Notes under the pieces: model-generated
What the model was told of the DNA's origin: nothing
The model's input: only the letters and a program-made list of their open reading frames with translations
Databases searched by the model: none
NCBI GenBank assembly: GCA_018712945.1
Contig: DVFZ01000095.1
Location: 1-64,000 of the forward strand
Reading direction: 5' to 3'
DNA length: 64,000 nucleotides
Origin: Candidatus Pullichristensenella stercorigallinarum
Lineage (GTDB): Bacteria > Bacillota > Clostridia > Christensenellales > Aristaeellaceae
Made by a program: the position numbers and the translations under genes
Shown: positions 49,286 to 57,745 of the stretch, piece by piece
How the letters are laid out: each line of letters opens with the position of its first letter
Position numbering within the stretch: position 1 is the first letter of the stretch

Positions 49286-49797
49286 GCCTTGTTTACGGTA
49301 TAGGCCTGGCCAAAAGTTTCCACGGTGGCGGATTTGATCTTCTGTTCGCGGATGGGGCGGTCCTGCGCGCCGGTTTCGGTGTTGGCGATGGCGTCCACGG
49401 CGTCCATGCCCTCGATGACCTTGCCGAAGGCGGCGTACTGGCCGTCCAGGTGCGGGGCGTCCTCGTGCATGATGAAGAACTGGCTGCCCGCGGAATCCGG
49501 GTGCATGGAGCGCGCCATGGACAAAACGCCGCGGGTGTGCTTTAAGTCGTTCTTCACGCCGTTGCGGGCAAACTCGCCCTTGATGCGCCAGCCGGGGCCG
49601 CCCATGCCGGTGCCGGTGGGGTCGCCGCCCTGAATCATGAACCCGGGAATGACGCGGTGGAAAATCAGGCCGTCATAAAAGCCGCTTTCCACCAGGTGCA
49701 CAAAGTTGGCCACTGTGTTCGGGGCGGTTTCGGGGTACAGCTCCGCCTTGATGACCGAGCCGTTTTCCATGGTGAAGGTGACGATGGGATTTTTCAT
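49282..49797 (-). CDS. Cyclophilin-type peptidyl-prolyl isomerase, cytoplasmic
   Basis: 171 residues with no signal peptide. The isomerase core is complete: GLIFHRVIPGFMIQGGDPTG, GPGWRIKGEF, GVLSMARSMHPDSAGSQFFI and AAFGKVIEGMDAVDAI. Arg in FHRVIPGF is the catalytic residue. 12 bp downstream of an exported paralogue and last in the rel operon. Confidence 0.93.
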   Translation of the reverse strand: MKNPIVTFTMENGSVIKAELYPETAPNTVANFVHLVESGFYDGLIFHRVIPGFMIQGGDPTGTGMGGPGWRIKGEFARNGVKNDLKHTRGVLSMARSMHPDSAGSQFFIMHEDAPHLDGQYAAFGKVIEGMDAVDAIANTETGAQDRPIREQKIKSATVETFGQAYTVNKA

Positions 49798-49809
49798 GAT
49801 AACGCTCCT

Positions 49810-50478
49810 TTATGTGTTTTGCGGCGTGGGCTGGGCGGTTTCCTCCTCCTCGCCAACCTTGACGAAGGGGAAGGAATAGCCGTGCGTGTCCACGCGGATG
49901 GTGTCGATCTTTGTCACGACCAGAGGGCGGTTGTTGGCATCCACGGCCACGCCGCCCAGCGCGTCGAGCACGGACAGGCTCTCGTCGTCCATGAGCTTGC
50001 CAAAGGCGGCGTACTGGCCGTCATAGTCGGTGGGGAAGCTGCCCTGCATGATGAAGAACTGGCTGCCGGCGGAGTCCGGCTCATTCAGCCGGTGGCACAT
50101 GGAGAGCACGCCGCGCGTGTGCGAGAGCGTATTGCCCTCGTAGCCGTTTTCGGAAAACTCCCCGCGGATGGCGTATCCCGGCCCGCCGGTGCCGTCGTTG
50201 AGGGGGTCGCCGGTCTGGACGAATACCCCCGGCACCACGCGGAAGATTTCCAACCCGTCGTAAAAGCCGGAATTGGCCAGGGAGATGAAGTTGGCCACGG
50301 TGTTGGGCGCCTGCGAAAGGTACAGCTCGGCGCGCATTTCGCCGCCGTTGCTCAACGTAATGGTGGCGACGGGATTGGGCACGTCCGCATAGGGGTCCGG
50401 TTCTTCCTCCTCGCGGCCGCAGCCGGTCAGGGAAAGCAACAGAAGCAGCGCGGCCAGCGCCGCCAGAAGCCTTTTCAT
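49810..50478 (-). CDS. Cyclophilin-type peptidyl-prolyl isomerase, lipoprotein
   Basis: 222 residues; ATG 50478 after gaggtgcgcc. Signal peptide with lipobox LSLTGC (Cys about residue 20), an acidic spacer (GREEEEPDPYADV), then a cyclophilin domain with LEIFRVVPGVFVQTGDP, GVLSMCHRLNEPDSAGSQFF and AAFGKLMDD. In the catalytic segment F-R-V replaces the usual FHR-V. It folds or isomerises exported proteins at the outer face of the membrane, a second extracytoplasmic isomerase beside the PpiC-type protein at 6.9 kb. Confidence 0.92.
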   Translation of the reverse strand: MKRLLAALAALLLLLSLTGCGREEEEPDPYADVPNPVATITLSNGGEMRAELYLSQAPNTVANFISLANSGFYDGLEIFRVVPGVFVQTGDPLNDGTGGPGYAIRGEFSENGYEGNTLSHTRGVLSMCHRLNEPDSAGSQFFIMQGSFPTDYDGQYAAFGKLMDDESLSVLDALGGVAVDANNRPLVVTKIDTIRVDTHGYSFPFVKVGEEEETAQPTPQNT

Positions 50479-50489
50479 GGCGCACCTCC

Positions 50490-51938
50490 TCACGAAAAGA
50501 TCAGCGCCCGCTTGCGCGCGGCCATTTCGTCCACGCGGTCTATGTACGCCTCGATGTTTTTCACGTTTGGGGCGCGCTCGATGCGCCGCGCCCGGTCAAA
50601 CAGCCATTTGGTAATCGCCCCCGCGCCCATGGCCAGCACGCTGGCGGTTTCCTCCATGTTGCCAATGTTGTAAAGGCAGGCCAGGCCAGGCTTTGCGTAG
50701 CCGACGTTTTCCAGGTTCCCGGCCATGTATTTCTGGCGGTAGAGGTAATAGGGCTTCCAGCCCCCGCCCATGAGCGTTTCCCGGGCCAGCGCCGTCATCT
50801 TTTCCGCCTCGCCCGCCGGGGTGAGGCCGTGGCCGCCGCCCTGCACGTGCATCTGTTCGTGCAGGCGGCTGGAGCGCTTGATGGCCAGCGCGTGTACGGT
50901 GACGCTCTCCGGGGCCAGGGAAACGGTGGTTTCCAGCGTGCGGGCGAAGTCGGCAAGCGTTTCGCCCGGCAAGGCGGCGATCAAGTCCATGTTGATATCG
51001 TCAAACCCAGCCTCGCGGGCGAGGCGGTAGGCCGCGATGGTCTCCTGCGCGGTGTGGGCGCGGCCAATGCGCCTGAGCGTATCGTCGTTGAAGGACTGGG
51101 GGTTGACGGAGATGCGCGTGGTTCCCGAGCGCTTGAGCATTTGCAGCATCGGCATGTCGATGGTGTCCGGCCGGCCGGCCTCTACCGTCCATTCCACCGC
51201 CCCGGGGAAGGCTTCGCGCGCGGCGGAAATCAATTCCTCCAATGCTTCGCGGGGGATGGCCGTGGGCGTGCCGCCGCCAAAGTACACGGCGCGCGCGCGC
51301 AGGCCCTTTTCGTTTACGATTTGCGCGCTCAGGGCGATTTCGCGCTTCAGCGCCCGCACATAGGGGGCCACCAGATGCCCGTCGCCAATTTCGCCCGCGG
51401 AGAACGAGCAGTAGGCGCAGCGCGTCTTGCAGAAGGGGATGCCGATGTATGCGTCGAAGCTGTCTTTGGGCGGCGTGCGCAGGCCGTTTTGCATGGCGTG
51501 CATGTCGTCAAGCAACTTGGCGCGCCCCTCCGTGACGTCGAACACGTCCACCAGCGTGCGCACCGGGTCCAGCCCTTCTTCCAGCGCCTCGTAATACAGG
51601 CGCGAGGGGCGGATGCCGGTCAGCGAGCCCCACGGGGGCCGCACGCCGGTCAGCCTTTTCAGGGTTTCGTACAGGGCCAGCTTCACCGCCCGCTTGCGCA
51701 GGCGCTTTTTTTCCAGTTCGTCCTCGCCGTCGCGCCCCTGCACGCGGAATACGCTCACCGGCCCGCCGCTGACCTGGTCGCACCAGTTGCCGTTCTGGCG
51801 GCTCACGGAGTGCTCCACGCGCACGTCCGCCTCGCCTTCCTCGTTGAAGAAGATGGGCGCGCCGCCGAAAAACAGGCGCGCGACGTCCGCCAGGTCCTGT
51901 AAAAAACCCGTTTCCGGGGTAAAGATGCGTATGGTCAT
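50490..51938 (-). CDS. hemZ: HemZ-type coproporphyrinogen III oxidase-like radical SAM protein
   Basis: 482 residues from ATG 51938, overlapping the MBL-hydrolase gene by 4 bp. An N-terminal about 150-residue domain specific to HemZ (including LTGVRPPWGSLTGIRPSRL) precedes the radical SAM core with IPFCKTRCAYCSF (CxxxCxxC), VYFGGGTPTAI, GTTRISVNPQSFNDDTLRRI and DINMDLIAALPGET. HemZ proteins of Clostridia resemble oxygen-independent coproporphyrinogen dehydrogenase; whether they make heme in organisms without a heme pathway is open. No other heme genes are nearby. Confidence 0.88.
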   Translation of the reverse strand: MTIRIFTPETGFLQDLADVARLFFGGAPIFFNEEGEADVRVEHSVSRQNGNWCDQVSGGPVSVFRVQGRDGEDELEKKRLRKRAVKLALYETLKRLTGVRPPWGSLTGIRPSRLYYEALEEGLDPVRTLVDVFDVTEGRAKLLDDMHAMQNGLRTPPKDSFDAYIGIPFCKTRCAYCSFSAGEIGDGHLVAPYVRALKREIALSAQIVNEKGLRARAVYFGGGTPTAIPREALEELISAAREAFPGAVEWTVEAGRPDTIDMPMLQMLKRSGTTRISVNPQSFNDDTLRRIGRAHTAQETIAAYRLAREAGFDDINMDLIAALPGETLADFARTLETTVSLAPESVTVHALAIKRSSRLHEQMHVQGGGHGLTPAGEAEKMTALARETLMGGGWKPYYLYRQKYMAGNLENVGYAKPGLACLYNIGNMEETASVLAMGAGAITKWLFDRARRIERAPNVKNIEAYIDRVDEMAARKRALIFS

Positions 51939-52549
51939 AGCTGATAGCGCGCCCTTTCGCGCGCGATGGTCGTTTCCTCGCCGTGGCCGGGATAGACGCG
52001 CGTTTCGCCCGGCAACGCAAACAGTCTCACCAGCGAGGCGCGCATGTCCGCGGCGTTGGAGCCGGGGAAGTCCACGCGCCCGTAACCGGCGCAAAACAGC
52101 GTATCGCCGCTGAAGAGCACGCCCTCGCCGCGCGCGTACAGGCAGACGCCGCCGGGGGTGTGCCCGGGCGTGGGGATGATTTCCAGGTTTACGCCGCATA
52201 TGTCCAGCGTACCGGCGTAGGGAACAGCCTTCAAGCCCCGCGGCGCGGGCAGGCGCGAGGCGGCGGGGTTGTAGAGGTTGAGCCGCTCGTCGTTCAGGGC
52301 GGGAACATCCGCGCTGGCGGCGTAGAGCTTCGCGCCCGTGTCGGCAATCAGGCCGGGGGCGGCGAGCATGTGGTCGAAATGGGCGTGGGTCAGGCATACG
52401 CCTTCCAGCCTGCGCCCGGCCAGCGCGCGCACCAGGGCGGCGTAGTCGTCGCCGGGGTCGATGATGAAAACGCCTTCGCCCGTTCCGGCGGAGACGATAT
52501 AGGCGTTTTCCTCCAACATGCCGCACACGACGGCTTCGATTTTCAGCAT
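51935..52549 (-). CDS. MBL-fold metal hydrolase (glyoxalase II-like)
   Basis: 204 residues. The zinc motif THAHFDHMLAAPGL (HxHxDH), His in PTPGHTPGGVCLY, Asp in LFSGDTLFCAGYGRVDFPGS and a C-terminal PGHGEETTIARER are all present. A small hydroxyacylglutathione-hydrolase-like thioesterase of the type commonly found between dtd and hemZ in Clostridia. Cytoplasmic; substrate not determined. Confidence 0.9.
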   Translation of the reverse strand: MLKIEAVVCGMLEENAYIVSAGTGEGVFIIDPGDDYAALVRALAGRRLEGVCLTHAHFDHMLAAPGLIADTGAKLYAASADVPALNDERLNLYNPAASRLPAPRGLKAVPYAGTLDICGVNLEIIPTPGHTPGGVCLYARGEGVLFSGDTLFCAGYGRVDFPGSNAADMRASLVRLFALPGETRVYPGHGEETTIARERARYQL

Positions 52550-52550
52550 C

Positions 52551-53000
52551 TTAAAACACCTTCCGGCTGTCGATGAGGATGGTCACCGGCCCGTCGTTGA
52601 CCAGTTCCACGTCCATGTGGGTTTGGAAACGGCCGGTTTCCACATGCAGCCCCCGCGCTTCCAGCATGGCCTTCATCTGCTCCAGCAGCGGTTCGGCCAC
52701 TTCCGGCCGCGCCGCGGCGATGAAGCTGGGGCGGCGGCCGTGGCGCGCGTCGCCCAGCAGCGTGAACTGCGATACCAGCAAAATCTCCCCGCCCACGTCG
52801 GCGATGGAGAGGTTCATCTTGCCCTCGCTGTCCTCAAACACGCGCAAACCGGCCAGCTTGTCCGCGCACAGGCGCGCGTCGGCCTCCGTATCGCCGGTTT
52901 CGGCCCCGGCCAACACCATGTAGCCCTTGCCAATTTTGCCGGTAATTTCTCCTTCCACGGTCACGCTGGCGCGCGCGACCCGCTGAACCACCAATCGCAT
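52551..53000 (-). CDS. dtd: D-aminoacyl-tRNA deacylase
   Basis: 149 residues; ATG 53000 follows cgaggtgatatt. Both signature motifs are present: SQFTL (in [11 protein letters not shown]) and the C-terminal [10 protein letters not shown] (Gly-cisPro). It removes D-amino acids from mischarged tRNAs. Between rel and the MBL hydrolase, the usual clostridial/bacillar order rel-dtd. Confidence 0.95.
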   Translation of the reverse strand: MRLVVQRVARASVTVEGEITGKIGKGYMVLAGAETGDTEADARLCADKLAGLRVFEDSEGKMNLSIADVGGEILLVSQFTLLGDARHGRRPSFIAAARPEVAEPLLEQMKAMLEARGLHVETGRFQTHMDVELVNDGPVTILIDSRKVF

Positions 53001-53004
53001 AATA

Positions 53005-55209
53005 TCACCTCGCCACCCGGAACACTTCGATGACGTCCGGGCGCTTTTGTAAATCTTTGAGCAGCTTGTCAAGCTGCTGCGTGGTCTTGATGACGATGGT
53101 CATGCTCATCGTACACAGGCCTTGCTTGTTTTTTACCGTGTGCGCGGTCACGGCGGTGACGGGCACATCCTGCGCGGCAAACATCAGGCTGATTTCCGCG
53201 AACAGGCCGGCATGGTCGTAGCAGAGCATTTGAATATCGGCCTCATAGCTGCCCGCGCCGGAGGATTCCCATTCCACTTCGATCATGCGCTCCGGCTCCA
53301 CGCCCGAATCCTTCAGGTTGATGCAGTCGGCGCGGTGCACGCTCACGCCGCGGCCGCGGGTGATGTAGCCGACGATATCGTCGCCCGGCAGGGGGTTGCA
53401 GCAGCGCGCAAAGCGCACCAGCATGCCGCTTTCGCCCTTGACAATCACGCCGTTGGACGAGGAAGAGGCGACCTGCTTTTTGGCCTCCTCCTGCTTTTCC
53501 GGGGGCGGCAGGGGGGCCGGTTCGGGCTTGTAGTGCTTTTTATATTCTTCCGCCAGGCGGTTGAGAAGTTGCAGCGTGGAAAGCCCGCCAAAGCCGATGG
53601 TGGCGTACAGATCGTCCAGCGAGGAAAGGGAGTAGCGCTTGAACACCGGCTCGAGGATGTCGTTCTTGGTAAGCTGGGACATGGTGTAGCCCTGCTTTTT
53701 GGCCTCGGCGGCGAGCATTTCCTTGCCCTTGACGATGTTTTCCTCGCGCTCTTCCTTTTTCAGCCAGGCGCGGATTTTGGCCTTGGCCTCGCTGGTCTTG
53801 ACGATGTTCAGCCAGTCGCGCGAAGGGCCGTGGGAAGCCTGCGAGGTCATCACCTCGACAAAATCGCCGGTTTCGAGCTGGCTGGACAAGGGCACGATGC
53901 GGCCGTTGACCTTGGCGCCGATGCAGCGGTTGCCCACGGCGGAATGGATGCGGTAGGCAAAGTCCAGCGGCGTGGCCCCGCGCGGCAGGGACACCACGTC
54001 GCCCTTGGGCGTAAAGACGAACACCTCGTCGGCAAACAGATCGAACTTCAAAAGCTCGCCAAAGTCCGAGGAATCGCGCGCCTCGCTCTGCCAGTCGAGG
54101 ATGCGGCGCAGCCAGCTCAGCTTGGTATCCAGCTCGTCGATCTGCTTGCCTTCCTTGTAGCGCCAGTGGGCGGCGATGCCGTATTCGGCGGTGCGGTGCA
54201 TTTCAAAGGTGCGAATCTGCACCTCGAAGGGGCTGCCCTGGTTGACCACCGTGGTGTGCAAAGACTGGTACATGTTGGCCTTGGGCAGGGAGATATAGTC
54301 CTTGAACCGCCCCGGCACCTGCGGCCAGAGCGTGTGCACCACGCCCAGCACATAATAGCAGTCCTGCTGGGTGTTCACCAGCACGCGGATGGCGATTAAG
54401 TCGTTGATCTGGTCGAAGGTCTTGTTCTGGGACTTCATCTTCTTGTAAATGGAATAGAAGTGCTTGGGCCGGCCTTCGATTTCGGCCTTGATGCCGGTTT
54501 TGCGCAGGCTGTCCTGCAATTGCTGGGTCACCGAGGCGATGAGCTTTTCGCGCTCCTCGCGGCGCATGCCCACCTTGGCCACCAGGTCGTAGTAGCCGTC
54601 GGGGTCGATATAGCGCAGGGAGAGGTCCTCCAGCTCCCATTTGATGGTGTACACGCCCAGCCGGTGCGCCAGCGGCGCGTAGATATCCAGCGTCTCGCGG
54701 GCGATGGGCACCTGCCGCTCCGGCTTCTGATATTTGAGCGTGCGCATGTTGTGCAAACGGTCGGCCAGCTTGATCAGCACCACGCGGATGTCCTTGGCCA
54801 TGGCCAGGAACATCTTGCGCAGGCTTTCGGCCTGCTGTTCCTCGCGCGAGGAAAAGTTGAGCTTGGACAGCTTGGTCACGCCGTCCACCAGCAGTTCCAC
54901 ATCCTGCCCGAAGGTTTCGCGGATGGTCTGGCTGGTGATCTCCTCCACGTCTTCCACGCAGTCGTGCAGAAGCCCGGCGGCGATGGTGGTGGCGTCCAGC
55001 ATCAGGTCGGCAAGGATCACCGCCACCGCGCAGGGATGCACGAAATAGGGGTCGCCGCTCTTGCGCCGCTGCTCGCGGTGCGCCTGCTCGGAAAAGGCGT
55101 AGGCGCTGCGCACCAGCTCCATGTTGTCGTCGGGATGGTAGCGGCGGATCTTCTCAATCAGCTCGTCTACCGAGATATAGGGACAGTTGCTTACCTTGTC
55201 GTTGTTCAC
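53005..55209 (-). CDS. relA: Bifunctional (p)ppGpp synthetase/hydrolase
   Basis: 734 residues, full length for Rel. HD hydrolase domain (about 30-190: [29 protein letters not shown]), synthetase domain (about 235-350: [34 protein letters not shown]), TGS domain (about 390-450: [18 protein letters not shown]), helical/zinc-finger region and a C-terminal ACT domain (about 660-734). Both catalytic halves look intact, so it both makes and degrades the stringent-response alarmone. It starts an operon with dtd, the MBL hydrolase, hemZ and two cyclophilins. Confidence 0.96.
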   Translation of the reverse strand: MNNDKVSNCPYISVDELIEKIRRYHPDDNMELVRSAYAFSEQAHREQRRKSGDPYFVHPCAVAVILADLMLDATTIAAGLLHDCVEDVEEITSQTIRETFGQDVELLVDGVTKLSKLNFSSREEQQAESLRKMFLAMAKDIRVVLIKLADRLHNMRTLKYQKPERQVPIARETLDIYAPLAHRLGVYTIKWELEDLSLRYIDPDGYYDLVAKVGMRREEREKLIASVTQQLQDSLRKTGIKAEIEGRPKHFYSIYKKMKSQNKTFDQINDLIAIRVLVNTQQDCYYVLGVVHTLWPQVPGRFKDYISLPKANMYQSLHTTVVNQGSPFEVQIRTFEMHRTAEYGIAAHWRYKEGKQIDELDTKLSWLRRILDWQSEARDSSDFGELLKFDLFADEVFVFTPKGDVVSLPRGATPLDFAYRIHSAVGNRCIGAKVNGRIVPLSSQLETGDFVEVMTSQASHGPSRDWLNIVKTSEAKAKIRAWLKKEEREENIVKGKEMLAAEAKKQGYTMSQLTKNDILEPVFKRYSLSSLDDLYATIGFGGLSTLQLLNRLAEEYKKHYKPEPAPLPPPEKQEEAKKQVASSSSNGVIVKGESGMLVRFARCCNPLPGDDIVGYITRGRGVSVHRADCINLKDSGVEPERMIEVEWESSGAGSYEADIQMLCYDHAGLFAEISLMFAAQDVPVTAVTAHTVKNKQGLCTMSMTIVIKTTQQLDKLLKDLQKRPDVIEVFRVAR

Positions 55210-55363
55210 AGCCGCTTACCTCCCTTCCTGGGGCGTGCCTGTATTCTCCAAAATGCCCGGGTCTGGCGGGCTTTTATCATCTGTCGGGGCCGCTTTTGGC
55301 GGGCCGGGGAACGCGCCGCAAGGCTTCCGGCGCGAGGGGCGCCGGGTGGCCGCGAAAGCCGCC

Positions 55364-57664
55364 CTACGCGCGCAGTCGCAGAATCTGCTTTACCACGCCG
55401 CTTTGCATGGGGTCGCGCTTTTCCATGGGCAAAAGGCGCGCGCCGGTTTCGTCCGTTTCAATCAGGCGCATGTCCGCGAGCGCCAGGAACGCCGCGCCTG
55501 CGCCCACAGCGCTCAATCCGCATTCCGCGCCCACCAGCCGCCACAGGCCGTCCAGCCCTTCATAGCGCGCCGGGCGGCGCAGGATATCGCGCAGGGCGCG
55601 ATAGGCGCCGCGCATGCCGTCCACATCGGGCAGCTCTGCGCGCCAGGCGCATGTGGGCGCGCCCTCGATCTGCCCGGCCCAAATCACGCGGCGGTAACAG
55701 CGCGAAACCGCGCCCACAGGCAGCAGGCACACGGCGTTGAAAGCGCGCTCGTCCGCGGGATACGCGCCCACGGCCAGATCAAAGCGCGTTGGCGGCTCCT
55801 TTTCCAGTATGTCCAGCAAAAAGGCCGCCTCGTCAAAATCCGCCGCCGCCAGCAGCGTGCCCTGCGGCGCTTCGTCAAAATACGCGCGCACCGCCGCCGC
55901 GTCCAACCGCGTGCCGCCGGAAAGGTCTATTTCTTTATTATAAAACAGTTCTGTTAAGAAACGAACCACGAGCGCGTCCCGGCGGGCATGATTCGCGGAA
56001 ATTCGCGCCCGCGCGTCCAAAGGTTCCATGGCGCGCAGCTCGATTTCCACGCTGGAGCGCCCCTGCCAGGTGTTGATTTTTGGCGAAAAGAGCAGGTCGT
56101 GCTCGCCATGCAGCCCCCCGGCGCGCTCCCCGGCGGAAAACATCACCCCGGTGAGCTGTCCGCCCCCGTCGCGGGCGGTGAGCCGCAGGTGCGCCCCGTC
56201 GCGCCCCACGCGCCGCGCGTTTTCCAGCGTGGCCTTCGCCCGCAGCACCGGGGCGGGGTTGCCCATGCCCGTGGGCTGCATCTTTTCCAGCGCCGCCACG
56301 GCGTAGGCGTCCAGTTCGCCAAGCGATACGCTTAAATCATATTCCAGCGACGGCACATACGTTTCCGCAGGCACGGTTTCCCACAGGTGCTTTTCCAGCG
56401 CCTGGCAAAACGGCTCGAGATTTTCGCGCGAAAGCGTCAGTCCCGCCGCCTGCTTGTGGCCGCCGAAGCGGGTAAGCCATTCTCCGGCCGCGGTGAGCGC
56501 GGCGAAGATGTCCACCCCGGGGATGGAGCGGCAGGAGCCTTTGAGCACGCCGTCTTCGTCGCTGAGGAGGATGGTGGGATAGTGGTATTTTTCCACCAGC
56601 CGCGCCGCCGCCAGGCCCAGCACGCCCGTGTTCCAACCCGCGCGGGCGAGCACGATGGCGCGGCGGGCGGGGAAGTCGAAACCGGCCAGCATGGCCTCGG
56701 CCTGTTTGAGAATTTCGCCCTCCACGTTGCGGCGCTCGCTGTTTTCCGCCTCCAGGGCGGCGGCAAGGGTTTCGGCGCGCGCCTCGTCGTCCGTCGTCAG
56801 AAGCTCCAAACCGCGCCGGGCGCTGCCCAGACGTCCACCGGCGTTCAGGCGTGGGCCGATCTGGAAGCCCAGGTGCCCGGCGGTGAGGGCGCGCCCCTCC
56901 AGGGCGGCGGCGCGCTTGAGCGCCGCGATGCCCACGCGGGGCTGCTTATTCATGCGCTCCAGCCCGGCGCGCACGATGAAGCGGTTTTCATCCAGCAGCG
57001 GCACCACGTCCGCCACGGTGGAAAGCGCCGCCAGGTCGATGTATTCCATGGCCGCCGCCCGGCCGGAGAGCGCTTCCACCAGCTTGAAGGCCACGCCCGC
57101 GCCGGAGAGGTGCGGGCAGGGATAGCCGTTGAGCAGCGGGTTGACCAAGGGGCAGGCGGGCAGCGCTTCGCCGGGGCGGTGGTGGTCGGTGATGACGATG
57201 TCCATGCCCAGCGACAGGGCCAGTTCCGCCATGTCCACGGCGTTCACGCCGCAGTCCACCGTCACCAGCAGACCGGTATCCGCCGCCAGGGCGCGCACGG
57301 CCTGTTCGTTTAAGCCATAGCCCTCGCGGTGGCGGTCGGGAATGTAGGCGCGCACATCCGCGCCCAGGGATTTCAGGTGCAAACAGAGGATGGCCGAGGC
57401 GGTGACGCCGTCTACGTCGTAATCGCCATACACGCAGATGCGCCGCCCGGCCTCGAGCGCCGCGCGCAGGTGGGAAACGGCCTTGTCCATGTCCGAAAGC
57501 AGCATGGGGTCGCGCAAAAGCGAGGGATCCGGGCTTAAAAACGCCTCGGCCTCGGCGGCGGAGGCAATGCCCCGCTGGATGAGCAGGGCGTGCAGAAGCC
57601 GCGGCATGCCCTCCGGCCGCTCGAAGAACGTCCTTTCCGCTTCCCGTTTGCGATAGACCAGCAT
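55364..57664 (-). CDS. recJ: Single-stranded-DNA-specific exonuclease RecJ
   Basis: 766 residues. DHH phosphoesterase motifs VYGDYDVDGVTASA (motif I), DCGVNAVD, ITDHHRPGEALP (motif III) and the DHHA1 motif FGGHKQAAGL (motif IV region). It is followed by the OB-fold domain and a clostridial-type C-terminal extension (about 570-766) absent from E. coli RecJ. 5'-3' exonuclease in recombination and mismatch repair. 155 bp upstream of rel; that gap has no gene. Confidence 0.95.
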   Translation of the reverse strand: MLVYRKREAERTFFERPEGMPRLLHALLIQRGIASAAEAEAFLSPDPSLLRDPMLLSDMDKAVSHLRAALEAGRRICVYGDYDVDGVTASAILCLHLKSLGADVRAYIPDRHREGYGLNEQAVRALAADTGLLVTVDCGVNAVDMAELALSLGMDIVITDHHRPGEALPACPLVNPLLNGYPCPHLSGAGVAFKLVEALSGRAAAMEYIDLAALSTVADVVPLLDENRFIVRAGLERMNKQPRVGIAALKRAAALEGRALTAGHLGFQIGPRLNAGGRLGSARRGLELLTTDDEARAETLAAALEAENSERRNVEGEILKQAEAMLAGFDFPARRAIVLARAGWNTGVLGLAAARLVEKYHYPTILLSDEDGVLKGSCRSIPGVDIFAALTAAGEWLTRFGGHKQAAGLTLSRENLEPFCQALEKHLWETVPAETYVPSLEYDLSVSLGELDAYAVAALEKMQPTGMGNPAPVLRAKATLENARRVGRDGAHLRLTARDGGGQLTGVMFSAGERAGGLHGEHDLLFSPKINTWQGRSSVEIELRAMEPLDARARISANHARRDALVVRFLTELFYNKEIDLSGGTRLDAAAVRAYFDEAPQGTLLAAADFDEAAFLLDILEKEPPTRFDLAVGAYPADERAFNAVCLLPVGAVSRCYRRVIWAGQIEGAPTCAWRAELPDVDGMRGAYRALRDILRRPARYEGLDGLWRLVGAECGLSAVGAGAAFLALADMRLIETDETGARLLPMEKRDPMQSGVVKQILRLRA

Positions 57665-57697
57665 GTGCGCCTCCGTTTTCCCTTGTAAAAGTGGTGA

Positions 57698-57733
57698 AAA
57701 AGGAATTCGGAACCGTTCCGATCCCGAATTCCC
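57698..57733 (-). terminator. Terminator of secDF
   Basis: Minus-strand GGAATTCGG-13-nt loop-CCGAATTCC followed by TTTTTC, just after the secDF stop at 57746. Confidence 0.88.
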
Positions 57734-57745
57734 TTGCGTCAGAAA